Assembly: GCA_947685225.1 (NCBI GenBank)
Contig: CANTUV010000015.1
Span: 1,488,001-1,552,000, forward strand
Source: Garcia nutans
Taxonomy: Eukaryota > Streptophyta > Magnoliopsida > Malpighiales > Euphorbiaceae
Reading direction: 5' to 3'
DNA length: 64,000 nucleotides
Under the pieces are notes generated by a model. That model did no database searches. It was not told the origin of the DNA and saw only the letters and a list, made by a program, of their open reading frames with translations. Below are positions 12,301 to 23,796 of the stretch, one piece after another (within the stretch, counting starts at the first letter, position 1; each line of letters begins with the position of its first letter). The position numbers and the translations under genes are program-made.

Positions 12301-12435
12301 TATGATTGATATGTATTGATTAACATATTTTGACAATTCTCCAACAGGACAGTCATAGAGTATTACAATTATGACTAAGTAAAAATAATCAAAATTAAAA
12401 TTTAAAATAATATTATATTTATAAGTAAAACTAAA
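9336..12435. other. AT-rich repetitive-looking DNA without genes
   Basis: About 3.1 kb with no long frame and no peptide I can identify. A less AT-rich island at about 10190-10390 resembles regulatory parts of LTRs but has no terminal repeats or PBS that I can find. It may be an old, unpaired LTR; I cannot support more than that. Confidence 0.4.
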
Positions 12436-12693
12436 TACTCTATCCATTTACAAATAATTGTCATTTTATGTGATAAATTTTATTCATAAATAATTATCAC
12501 TTTATAAAAATTAAATTTTTTTTATATCTTTATTCTAAATTTACTCCTATATGATTAATATATAATGAAATGAGTAATAAATTAAGGAGAATGATATTTT
12601 AGCAAAATAGATATATAAAGTAGTTTGTTAAATAACTTTCTTAATTCTTGTACAAAATTTTAAAGTGACAATTATTTGTGAACGAAGAGAGTA
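12436..12693. mobile_element. Stowaway-like MITE (Tc1/mariner type)
   Basis: About 258 bp with terminal inverted repeats of about 30 bp. The left end is TACTCTATCCATTTACAAAT and the right end, read in reverse, is TACTCTCTTCGTTCACAAAT; both continue with aattgtca. The element is bounded by TA as expected for a Stowaway target duplication. The inside is AT-rich and non-coding. The TIR pattern (tactcc/t..cgttcacaaataattgtca) is well known for Stowaway MITEs. Confidence 0.8.
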
Positions 12694-13399
12694 ATTATTA
12701 ATATTTTTTTCTTTTTCTTCACCATAGTTTATACCTTAGGAAAAATCATTTTCCCACTTTTCTTCATTTATTTCTCTCTCTTTTAATTTAAGAAATTCAA
12801 TTTTTTTCGGATGCTTTGAAAGAAAAACCAACACACATGTGCGGCCGCAATCAACTAATGTTGAATCGGGTCAACCATATCCGATTCAATTATAATAATT
12901 TATGGGTAATTATAAAACTAACCTAAAATTAACTTCCATTTTAAAAAATATAGTGGAATCTTTTTCTTTTCATATTTATGGTAACTAACTTATTTATTAA
13001 CAAAAATAAGACATTGTATCATATATAAAAAAAAAAACTCGATTGAACACAATTGAAACATACCTTTTCACTTATCAAACCTAAACATTAAATAGATCGA
13101 TAAACAGAAGACAATTACCTTCAAAATCAAACTTATAAATTGAAGAAGAAGAAGATCGACAATTTGAAACGGAGAAGAAATAGAACAATTCGACAATTTT
13201 GATTCAACATGTATTTAAATCAATTAAATTTTAGATCTAAAAAAATATAAAAGAAATCTATTATATTATCATTATATATTAGATCTACAATATATATTTG
13301 TTCTGATTCAAATATAAAACATAAAATTTAGATACAAATATATTTAAATAATTCTATAATATTAGTTTAAAATATTGATTATCAGAATGTATATTTTCA

Positions 13400-14045
13400 T
13401 ATAAGTACTAGATTTAAAAAAAATAAGTTTACGCATGTGTGTATCAGTGTGTCTAGGTATCTAAAGAATATACCTAAATTTAAGTAATGTATTTAAAATG
13501 GATATCAGATTACAGATTTTTGCATCATTATATGATAGTATATGAAACATATACTTAAATATAAAAAATAATGTATTTCATATGTATACTAATTTTCAAA
13601 TTTAACTCTCAGTATATGATGATATATGAAGCATATGCCAAGATATAAGTAATACATTTAAAAAGAATATCAGTTTACAGATTTGTGTGTCAGCACATGT
13701 AGGTATACAAAGCATATGCCTAAATATAAAAGTAATGTATTTGAAATGAACACCAGTTTAAATATTTGTATATTAGAATATGTAGGTATATTAAGGTATA
13801 TGGATAATATACTTATACATAAGTAATGAATTTAGAATGTTTATCAATTTATAATTTATAATTTTATTATATGGTGGTACATGAAACATATACCTATAGA
13901 AAAAAGAGTGCATTTAAAATGAATAACAGTATTTAAATCTTTGTGTCTCATATACGATGATATATGAAGCATTTTTCTTGATATAAGTAATGCTTTTAAA
14001 AAGAATATCAGTATCTTGATATTTTTTTAATATATTTGGTTATAT
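13400..14045. repeat. Tandem array of about 84-bp units upstream of mudrA
   Basis: About seven diverged units marked by 'ataagtaatgtatttaaaatg' variants near 13482, 13561, 13643, 13726, 13821, 13901 and 13985. Each also holds a near-palindromic 'tatatgaaacatatacct' segment. The array ends just before the splice-acceptor-like tacag in front of the first mudrA coding exon. Confidence 0.75.
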
Positions 14046-14098
14046 TATATAAAAATACATATTATTAAAAAGCTTTTATTTTTTTATACAGGTAGAAA

Positions 14099-16545
14099 AT
14101 GGGAACAATTCCAATATTAATTCAACATAATGGTAAATGGGACAGCTTGAAATACACAAAATTTGAAGTAAATGGAATGTTTATACCTGAAGAATGCAAA
14201 TATGAAGAATATTGCAAATGATTATGTACTAATAAAAATATAGAATAATCAAAAATACGAGTTGAGTATCATATTACTTCTGGATATCCAGCCTTGAAAA
14301 TTTAAGATGATATTAGTTTGTCATTTTACATCCAGCTAAAGAAAAAGGAATCATATATAATAAAATATCCACTATGTATAACAATTGAAGAGCAAAGTTT
14401 GAAAATGAGTATATATGAATTTATCAATAGTACAATGCACCTCAAAAATCAGGATAAAGCTCAACGAAATCACATGACAATAATGTTATAATTGATATTG
14501 TGCATTATGCAAAAATGTTGAGCAAAAGTGCAATTGAAAAAGTAAACCAACAAAATACAGAAGAAGTTAATAGTGAATCATCATCAATAATTACCAATAC
14601 AACACATCAAAACATTGAAAAAGGTTAGATCTATAAAGATAAAGAGACTTTTAAATTTTTACTGAGCTTGTTTGCAATAAAAAATCAATTTCAGTACAAA
14701 GTTAAAAAGTCATGTAACAAGGAATATGTTGCAGTTTGCTATAATAAATAGTTCAAATGGTTTTGAGAGCAGTAAAAATAGGGAAGATGAATTTGTTTGT
14801 GGTTAAAAAATTATCAGAATGTTCATAGTTGCTCATTAGAAATTAGAATGAGTGACTGTAAACAAACAACATCTTCGGTAATTGGTGATTGCATCAGAAC
14901 AAAGTATTTAGACATCAAGAGATCTTATACTCCAGCATATATTGCTAAAGACATGAAAGATGAATTTGGTGTAAACCTCAACTATAAGAAGGCATGGAGA
15001 GCAAAAGAAAAAGTATTGGAAAAGGTTAGAGGCAAACCAGATGAATCTTACAAACTTATTTCAAGCTTTTTATACTTGATAAATACTACAAATCCAGAAT
15101 CAATTACAGAGCTGAAACAAAAGGAAAATGGCTCATTTCTTTTTGTATACATTTCTTTAGATGCATCAATAAAAGGTTGGACTTACTGCAGGCTTATAAT
15201 GGTAGTGGATGGAACATTTTTGCAAGGCACATATAGAGGGACATTACTCACAACGTCAACACAAGATGCTTCTAGTAAAATTCTCCCTCTAGCTTTCTCA
15301 ATTGTTGACTCTAAAAATGATGATTCGTGGGAATGGTTCTTCAAAAATATATAAAAAAATATTTGGCTTTAGAAATGGAATGTGTGTCATCTTTGATAAA
15401 CATGGAAGTATCATTAAAGCTGTGAAAATGTATACCCTGAAGCTATGCATGGTTATTGCATGTTTCACTTGTTGAATAATTTAAAATCAAACTTCAGAAG
15501 AAATAAAAAAAACAAAAGATTTATTCTTCAAAGCAGCAAGAGCATTTACCATAGAAGATTTCACACATTACATGGAAGAGTTAAACAATGAGGTTGAAAG
15601 AATTCTACCATATTTGAAAACTGTTGGGTATGAAAAATGGGCAAGAGTTTATGCAACTAGCAATAAATACTGGACTATAACTTCAAATATTGTTGAATCT
15701 TTGAATGCCATAAACAAAGCTGCAAAAAAATTACCAATAACTACTCTATTGGAATATTTAAGATCACTTCTATAAGAATGGACTTGGACAAACAGAAATG
15801 CAACATTATATACATTCACAAGATTGACAAAGAAGGTTTAAGATATACTAAATGAAAGCCTCCTTGAATCGTTAAAGTAACATGTATGAAGAATATATGT
15901 AGGTATATGATTTATATACTTTCATATATCTATATTTATAAAAAATAAATATCACTATAAAATTGTTATTTATTATTATATATAGGTATTTCTTATATAT
16001 ATATCAGATTATATGTTGTTCATGTTCTACTTATATTCATGATATATTTTATTCCTTTAAAATATTAACTTTTAAATTAATCAATTTATTTATAATAAAA
16101 AATTATTTAAATGACAGGTTAAACCATAAATAAAAAATTTATATAAAGTCATGGACAATGAAGTTCTGTTCGTAGTTAACTTGATGCAAAGAACTTGCAC
16201 TTGCAATAAATTCCAAATAGATAAAATTCTATGCAAGCATGCAGTTGCAATAATAATGGAAATGAATCAAGACCCTTATTTTCACTGCTCACAATATTAT
16301 ACTAAAGAAATATTTGTTCAAACTTATGCAACAACTGTTTTTCTAATTGCAAATCAAAATATATGGATTGTACCAGATAAAGTAAAGAGAATTATAGTAC
16401 TACTATCAAAATTCAAAGTCAAGACTGGAAGACCGAAAAAAAAAGGCACAAAGGAGCATGGGAGAGTAACAACAAATGCAATAAATGTGAACAACATGGG
16501 CATAATAAAAAAACTTGAAGAAATACACCAAAATAAATATATCAT
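14099..16545 (+). pseudogene. MULE transposase (mudrA type), disrupted
   Basis: The product would be the DDE transposase that cuts and inserts the element. It starts at 14099 with MGTIPILIQHNGKWD, a typical MULE N-terminus, followed by several stops. An open stretch at 14797-15354 holds the MuDR-type DNA-binding segment (SDCKQTTSSVIGDC) and the first catalytic Asp in VVDGTFLQG. The next part, shifted in frame, has FGFRNGMCVIFDKHGSI (second Asp) and a HGYCMFHLLNN motif. The Glu is in ITSNIVESLNA (about 15690). After a likely intron (about 15870-16118, ending in tgacag) comes a SWIM zinc finger CTCNKFQIDKILCKH (about 16200) and the GRPKKKGTKEHGR tail. A C-terminal zinc knuckle CNKCEQHGHNKKT is present in another frame, with its last Cys codon changed to TGA. 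Multiple stops and frame changes make it non-functional. Confidence 0.85.
15870..16118 (+). other. Probable intron of mudrA pseudogene carrying element-specific repeats
   Basis: Lies between the VESLN exon and the SWIM exon. The start 'gtaacatg' and end 'aatgacag' fit GT-AG borders. It contains the 'gtaggtatatgatttatatac' type of repeat found elsewhere in the element. Borders are inferred from coding similarity on both sides. Confidence 0.45.
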
Positions 16546-16587
16546 ATATATATATATGTGCATGATATATCCTTTTATGAGACATAT

Positions 16588-17044
16588 TGTAACGACCCCA
16601 CCTGCACGGTCTTACGACAGCTGGTCTATTGGGCTTTTTCTCCCGTAGGTGGACCGTAGTCCCAGCCCTCAACCCGGCAGGCCGCCACAGTATTGGACTG
16701 CCCTCGCAGGCCCTCCAGCAGGATTTATTTATTTGACTCCCAAAGGAGTCGCCTCCCCGGATCGAACACCTGACCTCTCCCTTAAGAGAGCCAGCGAGCA
16801 CAAAGCCAGTAGTAGAAATGGTACTGGATTGTGCTCGCTGGCTCTCTTAAGGGAGAGGTCAGGTGTTCGATCCGGGGAGGCGACTCCTTTGGGAGCCAAA
16901 TAAACAAATCCTGCTGGAGGGCCCGCGAGGGTAGTTCAGTACTGTGGCGGCCTGCCGGGTTGAGGGCTGGGACTACGGTCCGCCTACGGGAGAAAAAGCC
17001 CAATAGACTAGCTGTCGTAAGACCGTGCAGGTGGGGTCGTTACA
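16588..17044. repeat. 457-bp near-perfect palindrome made of two SINE-like units
   Basis: Begins TGTAACGACCCCACCTGCAC and ends with its exact reverse complement. The arms of about 215 bp differ at roughly eight positions, and the loop of about 22 bp is centred on 16816. The right arm reads as a tRNA-derived SINE-like unit: an A-box-like TAGTAGAAATGG near the centre, a B-box-like GTGTTCGATCC about 55 bp later, then a body shared with the unit at 17715-17950. The left arm is the same body in reverse. GC content is far above the surrounding AT-rich DNA. No target duplication is evident. Confidence 0.9.
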
Positions 17045-17644
17045 GTTAAAAAGGCGCCTTTTTAACTTTAACCATGTATATATATATTAAAATAATTTAA
17101 TAATTAATTATATAATTATTTATTTAATAAATTAAAAGTCATAAATTTCCTCTTCCATTCAAAAATAATTTATTTTTGAATTATTTTATAAATTTTGAAT
17201 TTCTAAGATTTAATTACTAAAATACCCTTTTACTTTGACTTTTCTTTTAAAAAAATATTGACTTTTATATGTTATGTATATTTTACATATATATCACATA
17301 TATTATCCACTTTTTTATTTAAAACCCCTTCATTTTTCATTTAAAATTATTAATTTAATTTATCCATTTAAATTATAATTTATTTTATCAAATTTCCAAA
17401 AATTAGAACTTTTAAAAAATTTAGGATATTGCACATATACACAAGTAATGTGTATCTTATATACACATCAAATATACCTTATGTGTGTATTAAATATTAA
17501 GTATGTAATGTATTAATCCAACATATACAATTAATATACCATATGTATATGTTATGTATACTCTAGATATATATATATATTGAGTATATACAATTCATCT
17601 CTCCAAATACTTATTTAATTTCTCCAAAATCACGGATGTTACAG
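17045..17644. other. AT-rich spacer between SINE-like units
   Basis: Six hundred bases without coding potential. It opens with the small palindrome aaaaaggcgccttttt and ends with ggatgttaca, a sequence that resembles an LTR end, but no matching start is found. Confidence 0.4.
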
Positions 17645-17714
17645 GGACTACGGTCCACCTACGGGAGAAAAGGCCCAATAGACCAGCTGTCATAAGACCT
17701 TGCAGGTGGGGTCG
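17645..17714 (+). mobile_element. 3' fragment of SINE-like unit
   Basis: Seventy bases matching the 3' part of the unit (gggactacggtccacctacg... to gtggggtcgtt), without the promoter half, directly abutting the full unit at 17715. Confidence 0.7.
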
Positions 17715-17950
17715 TTGGTAGAAATGGTACTCATTCATCTCATGGTTTCCTCTTAAGGGAGGAGGTCATGGGTTCGAATGAGGGAGGCGACCTCATTTGA
17801 GGCCAAATAAACAAATTCCTGCTCGGGAGCCGTGAGGTGAACGAGTATTGTGGTGGCCTGCTGGGTTGAGGGCTGGGACTACGGTCCACCTATGGGAGAA
17901 AAGGCCCAAGAGACCAGCTATCGTAAGACTGTGCTAGTGGGGTCGTTACA
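17715..17950 (+). mobile_element. tRNA-derived SINE-like unit
   Basis: A 236-bp unit with a pol III A-box match (TGGTAGAAATGG, fitting TRGYNNARNNGG, overlapping the 5' edge) and a B-box match (GGTTCGAATG) about 55 bp downstream, the arrangement of tRNA-derived SINEs. The 3' half (gttgagggctgggactacgg... to ggggtcgttaca) is shared with both palindrome arms and the 17645 fragment at about 85-95 percent. It lacks the poly-A or poly-T tail common in SINEs and has no clear target duplication, so the class is inferred from the internal promoter. Confidence 0.65.
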
Positions 17951-18600
17951 CATATTTAATGATATTATATGATTATTATAAGTTAATACAATAATGCATT
18001 TTAAAAGATAAAATATATATCTATTATTATTTTAATATAAGAAGGTATATGTATCATATATCTACATATACCTAATATTCAAAAAAAAAAAAGATTATCA
18101 ATAAAAAATGTTATATCTTATTCTAATAATATATATGATAAATATAAAAGCATACGTCTATTTTATTCAATACAAAATGCAACTGTATATAATAGTATAT
18201 TAAAGTATATAAAATATATACCAACATACACCTTTTATCTTATAAAATAAATATATAAGTATTCAAGTATTATATCACATAATTAATAAGATATATTGTA
18301 AATAAATATAAATACATAAAACTATTATGATTTTTAAAATAAAATAAATAATAAAAAGAATTTTTTTAATATATGAAAGTATATGTAGAATATACCTACA
18401 TATACAAATTGAACAAAAATAAACATATAGCAATAATATGAACAAAAAAAAATTATTGGCCCAAAAAAAATAAATATGGAGCAGTAATATGAACAAAAAA
18501 AATATAACTTTCATTAAAATTAAAATATTTTCAACTGTACCAAAAATTAAAAAAAGAAAAGAAAACTTATCTTATAAACTATTATATAACAAAAAATATC
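17951..18600. other. AT-rich stretch between the convergent MULE genes
   Basis: Contains more copies of the aggtatatg...catatacct inverted motif (about 18042-18075, 18185-18235 and 18375-18405). No coding sequence. It covers the 3' ends of mudrA and the Ulp1 gene. Confidence 0.5.
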
Positions 18601-18606
18601 ATAACA

Positions 18607-21600
18607 TCAAATATCCTTTGCTTGTTTCTTAGACTTGTAATCTTCAACATCTTCTGCATGTAATTTCCTTTTGTTCTTCCTAAAATGCTTCCTTTTAGCT
18701 CTTCTTACTAATTCATCACCACTTTTAATAGTTTCATCAAGTTTACCCATACCGTGAGTGTACAATGAAAAAACCAACCTCGTTCAATAATGCTCCACAT
18801 CAAACTCCTCTGGCAAAGTTTTAAAGCTATGAACATAAAATTTCATAAAAGCAAATATGAAGGCACTACAATCACTAAAAAAAAATACAAATATAAAATT
18901 AAAATAAATAATAAGATAATAAAAAAATAAAATATAAGTATACATAAGAACATGTTAACTTGAACTAGAATTGAATCCACGATAACCATATCAAGAGGAT
19001 CAAAAGGACCCTTAGCATTATAAACTTCCTTTTTAATGTCATCTCTATTTGTCACCACATCAAGCATATGAAGATAATATGGAAGAACAACATAAAATGG
19101 TCTCAAAAACTCAACAGTAACTATGTCATTTTTTTTTCTTCTCATGGAATTGTAAACATAAATACACCTATCTATAATAGATAAGCGTCCAAGAATCCAA
19201 TGTTTCTCACCATTTTGATATATAGGAATAAAAATATCATCAACTTCATCCCAGCGGCGATTACATTGTAGAATATGCTTCAAAATATAGTCCGCTACAA
19301 CATCATCAGTAATTAAAAAAACCTTCAAATCATTGCTTGAATCAACAAATTTATTTTATCTCCATATAATATTATGATAAAATAATAAGTCAGTAGTGCT
19401 GAATTTAACTTTGATGTTTTTGCTATATCTTCCCTTCTTCCTTAGATAATAAAGTAAGATATTAACATGTTGCAAAAAAAAAACATATAACAAATGAACA
19501 AAATAAATTAATAAAAAATAATAATAAAAAAATAAAAGCTACAAACATAAAAGAGAAAAAACTTACCAAATCAACACAAAAATAACTAGCAAAAGCAAGA
19601 TCATGAAAAAACCTTTATCATCAACACTAGCAACAGAAAAATCCGTAATTCTGAACATATACCTTTCTTTCCTGGAGTATAAATGTTTACTAAAACAAAA
19701 GAAAAAAATAAATATTAAAAAAAATAAAAAATTATAAAAATTACCAATTCTTTATTTTGTTTAATCCTCTCTCCAACAACGTACAAATGGCATACGATTG
19801 ACAAAACTTAGTTCACCTAACAAATCCTTATCCAAAACCATATAATTTTTAGCCTCAGAAACTTCTTTGCTAGAAGAAGAACCAAATTCAGTAATATAAG
19901 GAGATTTAATAATAGTAGATGGTTTAACATCTCTTCTAACATTAACATCAGAATTAGCAAGACCCAGTGAAAAATTAGATGATCGGTATCATTCTAAAAA
20001 AGAAAAAAATTAAAAATTAAAACTTCTAACACATACTATTTATTAAAAAAAAATAAAATCAATAATTAATAAAAATTTACATATGAATATAAAGAAAAAA
20101 CTTGGAAAGATTTCAAGGATAATACTAATTGAGCAGCTTTTTCATCATGTCCCTTTAGAACATTAAAGGTATTCTGATAAATAAAAAATAAAAATTTAAT
20201 AATAGTATTTAAAAAATATAAATAAAAAAAACCTTGTAAAATATTTTAAATTCTATTTTATCAATTTCAGCTAGAAAAGAAGAACCATAACCAAAAGCAG
20301 CTAAAGTAGATTTATTACTAATATTAATACCACCAGCAGCAATGTCAACTTGAGCCAAGAAACTAGAATCAAACTCTGAATAACTTGAAACGATCTTTTT
20401 ACTAAACTTAATTTCACTAACATCATAAGCAATAAGACAAGCACTTTCACCAACAACACCAGAAGCATCACAACTAACAACAACTTCATCTTCATTACCA
20501 ACAATATCAGAAGCAATAACATATTTTTCATTAAACCCAAAATCACTAATAGGTTTATCTCCAATAACATCACATTCAATAATATTTTCTTCACCAATTC
20601 CCTTTATAGAATATTCAATAATATTTTCTTCGCCAACTCTCTTTACAATAATGTTACCAAACTTATCTACAGCAGAAAAATCAGCTATAATATCAGACAC
20701 AACCTTATTTACATAATATGCATTGTCTTTAATATCACCATCACCATATTTAACAACACCAGGCATATATTCAACATCCAAAAAAACAATTCTTTCCTTT
20801 ATCTATGAAAAAAAAATGAAAATGAAAATTATATGAAGGCATATGAAGTTATATGAAGGTATATGATACATATACCTATATAAAAAAATGTAGAAAAATA
20901 AAATATAAAAATATTTTATATAGTAATAAACATGTATATGAAATTATATGTTATATATACTTACTTAAAAATCTGAACAGAAACAAAAAATAAAATAATT
21001 CCACAAAAGTTATATGAAGGTATATGAAAGTATTTGTTATATATAACTACTTAGAAATCTAAAGAAAAGAATGCAATAAAAGCATTATATATAAGTTATA
21101 TGAAAGTACATGAAGTTATATATACCTACATAAAAATATGAAGAAAAACAAAAAAGAATTTTATAACACAAAAAAATGAAGGTATATGTTACATATATCT
21201 TGTCAAAAATTGAAGAAAAGAATGCAATAAAAGTAATATGTATAAATTATATGAAGGTATATGTTATATATACCTACTTAAAAATCTGAAGAAATTGATA
21301 CAATAAAAGCATAATGTACAAGTTATATGAAAGTATACATTTCATATACCAACATAATAAATATCAAAAAACCAAAAGAACATACCTCAAATTGTTGTTT
21401 CTTTTAATTATTATCATAATTAGAATCATCTTTCAAATTAATAGAATTATCACTATTAATATTATCAATATATTCATTAACATTATCCTATAAAAAAATA
21501 AAATATATGGTTAAAAAATTAAGTGTAAAAATTAAAATTAACATTGCTTATATGAAATTACAAAAAGAAAAAAAAGAAGAATTAAATACCTCAGAAACAA

Positions 21601-23299
21601 TCTTCGTAGATAAACCAACCAACAAATAAAAAACATCACTGAGTTTCTTGTCAAATACAGAAATCATTGATTTAATATTTTTTCAAAGATTTAAAATCTT
21701 TATCCAATTTATCCTGCTTCAAAGAAACATCAGCAACTTGAATCAATAATTTTTCTTATTTAGAAGAAACATTACTCAACTCCTTTTTTATGTTATTGAT
21801 GCACTCATAAACAAGAGTATTTGACTTTCTCTTCTTACTCTTTCCCTTCTCAACATCAACACCAACAACAGTATCACCAAAACCAACAATATTGTCATAA
21901 TCACAATCCATCTTATTCACATTGTCACCACTTTCATCAATATCTTCATACTCTACAACATTATACAACATACCCAATTTCAACTTCTCCATTTCAACTT
22001 CGTTTGGATAAACATTTACTAAGTCCAACTACATACAAAAAAATAAAAAAATAAAAACAGATAATAAAAATCAAATCATATAAAAAATATAAAATGAAAC
22101 ATACCTCCAAACTAGGACGAGAGAGAATATCTTCAAAATATTTCAAATGAGGGTTAGAATCGAAAGACCAACAAGCAGCACGAGGATAACAACTCTGAAT
22201 CTTCACACCAAACTTCCCACCAAGCAATGCACAAAACTCATAAAACCAACATTGAAGCGCAAGTGAAAATTGAACTGATCTTTAAAACTTTGTATCACAC
22301 TTCCTAACAGTCTCACTAAATTTCTGTTTAAGACTATTGACAGTAAGATAAAAAAATATCCAACCTAAAAGGATAATCAAAATAATTACCACTATCAATA
22401 ATATCAAAACCTTCATATGAGCCAACTTATCCTTAGAAGAAGATAAAAAGAAAAGATGCAAAACATACAAAACAACTTTAACAACATCCTCATCATATTC
22501 CCATTTTTTTTAAGAAAATAATTCTCAATATCAAACTTAGAAATTCTAACATTACCACCAAAATAATGAGAAACCAACTCATTATCTTTCTTAAAAAATA
22601 AAAACTTATTCCTATCACTAACACATTTTAACGCAGTAACCAAACTAAACTCATGAAGATCAAATACCAAATCAACACCATCAAAATTAAACATCATCTA
22701 CTTAGGATTACCTTTCTTCACCTTCCTTAAAATCAAAGAATAAAACAGTTGCGCTTGAATCTTAAAAGGATAAATATCTAAAACAAAATCAAAAGGTGTC
22801 CGAGGGAATAACTCTAATTAACTAGAACTTAAAACAAACTTTATATTGGAAATAACTTCACACTTCATCTCAAAACCAATTTTAATAAAATAAACATCTT
22901 TATCAGCCAACACCTGAACACAAAGAAATTACTAACTATAATAAAAAAATGAACTCAAATCTTTGCATATATTAAATATAATTAAAAAATAAAAAAATAA
23001 ACATTCTCAAAACTATAATACAGTAAAAATACATTTTTAGGAGAGGATTTCACACTAATAACATGCTTCTTCATCGACTTCTTACCCATATCACTAATAG
23101 ACTTTTTGTGCAACTTCATCATCGATTTCTTACTCATATAAATACCAGATTTCTTAGGCGACTTCTTCTTAGGAGAACTCTTACCCATACCACTATCGGA
23201 TTTCTTTAGGCTATTCTCAACAATAGAAGATTTTTTCAGAAACCTAATAATTTGAGAAAGAGTTCTATAGTTTTGAACAGAAGATAGTGACTTAACCAT
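18607..23299 (-). pseudogene. DUF1985 / Ulp1 (C48) protease gene of the Mutator-like element, disrupted
   Basis: A minus-strand gene of several exons. Exon 1 (23299 down to about 23035) encodes a basic, Lys/Ser-rich start, MVKSLSSVQNYRTLSQ with repeated SPKK. About 22912-22035 encodes a DUF1985-like region (FDGVDLVFDLHEFSLVT, FDIENYF) with stops and shifts. An acidic linker follows, including an intact 190-codon stretch at 20781-20209. The Ulp1 peptidase core is at 19328-18960 (WDEVDDIFIP, HWILGRLS, YVYNSM) and 18842-18607 (DCSAFMFAFMKFYVHS, then a basic tail). The family cleaves SUMO conjugates with a His-Asp-Cys triad. His and Cys are present, but the Asp position is Asn (YVYNSM against the usual YVYDSM), and there is a TGA after VEHY. 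Introns contain about 80-bp tandem repeats (20810-21380). Confidence 0.8.
20810..21380. repeat. Tandem array of about 80-88 bp units in an intron of the Ulp1 gene
   Basis: About seven units with 'aagttatatgaaggtatatg' followed by 'ttatatatacctacttaaaa' and 'gaagaaaagaatgcaataaa' (starts near 20834, 20937, 21006, 21095, 21175, 21242, 21320). They share the tatatg...catatacct core with the array at 13400-14045 in the same orientation. Confidence 0.75.
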
Positions 23300-23678
23300 A
23301 CAGTAAAATCAAGAGAAAAATGACTACTCAAATAATGAAAATAAAGATGAAAAGTATAGAAAATGCCGAGACCACAATCGAAAAAGAAAGAAAATGGATA
23401 TTGAAAATTCGGAGAGAAGAAAGCAAATATAAAGAAAAAAGATACAGAAAACTTGAAGAAAAGAATAAAAATAAGAAGAAAATTGAAGCCAAAATTGTAA
23501 TGTACTTCTGTAAAAAGAAAACAAAAAATTTAAAACTGAAAAAATAAAAAATTAAACGAAAATAGAAAGTGAAGTAAAAATGAAAATAAAAAGTAGAAGG
23601 CAGTATATCTTGTAATTTCCTAAATAATTTATTGCTAAAGGTAAAATTATCTGATCGTCTCCCTCCACAAGAGAGACA

Positions 23679-23758
23679 ATGGCTTCCTCTACTTGTCATC
23701 TCTTCGCCATCCCACAACGGCTCTTTTTATCTTATAGAACCTCTCCTCCTCACTGTGA

Positions 23759-23796
<38 letters not shown>

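Larger units (their letters stand above)
12904..23622. mobile_element. Mutator-like element with convergent mudrA and Ulp1 genes (about 10.7 kb)
   Basis: The left end reads GGGTAATTATAAAAC; the right end, read inward on the minus strand, reads TAGGAAATTACAAGA, a related but diverged terminus. The exact 10-bp sequence AATAATTTAT flanks both ends (12894-12903 and 23623-23632), matching the 9-11 bp duplications of Mutator-like elements. Inside are a mudrA-type transposase (+, 14.1-16.5 kb) and a DUF1985/Ulp1 gene (-, 18.6-23.3 kb), a gene pairing known from plant MULEs such as the Kaonashi and CUMULE types. Both genes are disrupted. The ends are short and the duplication is AT-only, so exact limits are less certain than the gene content. 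Confidence 0.65.

Noticed and set aside
16649..17049. Several GC-rich frames on both strands in the palindrome
   Set aside because: They are mirror-image translations of the SINE-like arms and have no independent coding evidence.
16588..17643. Solo LTR of a Tekay-type gypsy element (TGTAACGACCC... to ...GGATGTTACA)
   Set aside because: The termini fit, but the first 457 bp are a palindrome of SINE-like units with pol III boxes, and no PBS, PPT or target duplication supports an LTR.
23320..23547. A Lys/Glu-rich + strand frame of 75 codons between the Ulp1 gene and the DnaJ-type gene
   Set aside because: Pure low-complexity A-rich sequence near the MULE end with no family resemblance; equally long frames exist on the opposite strand.
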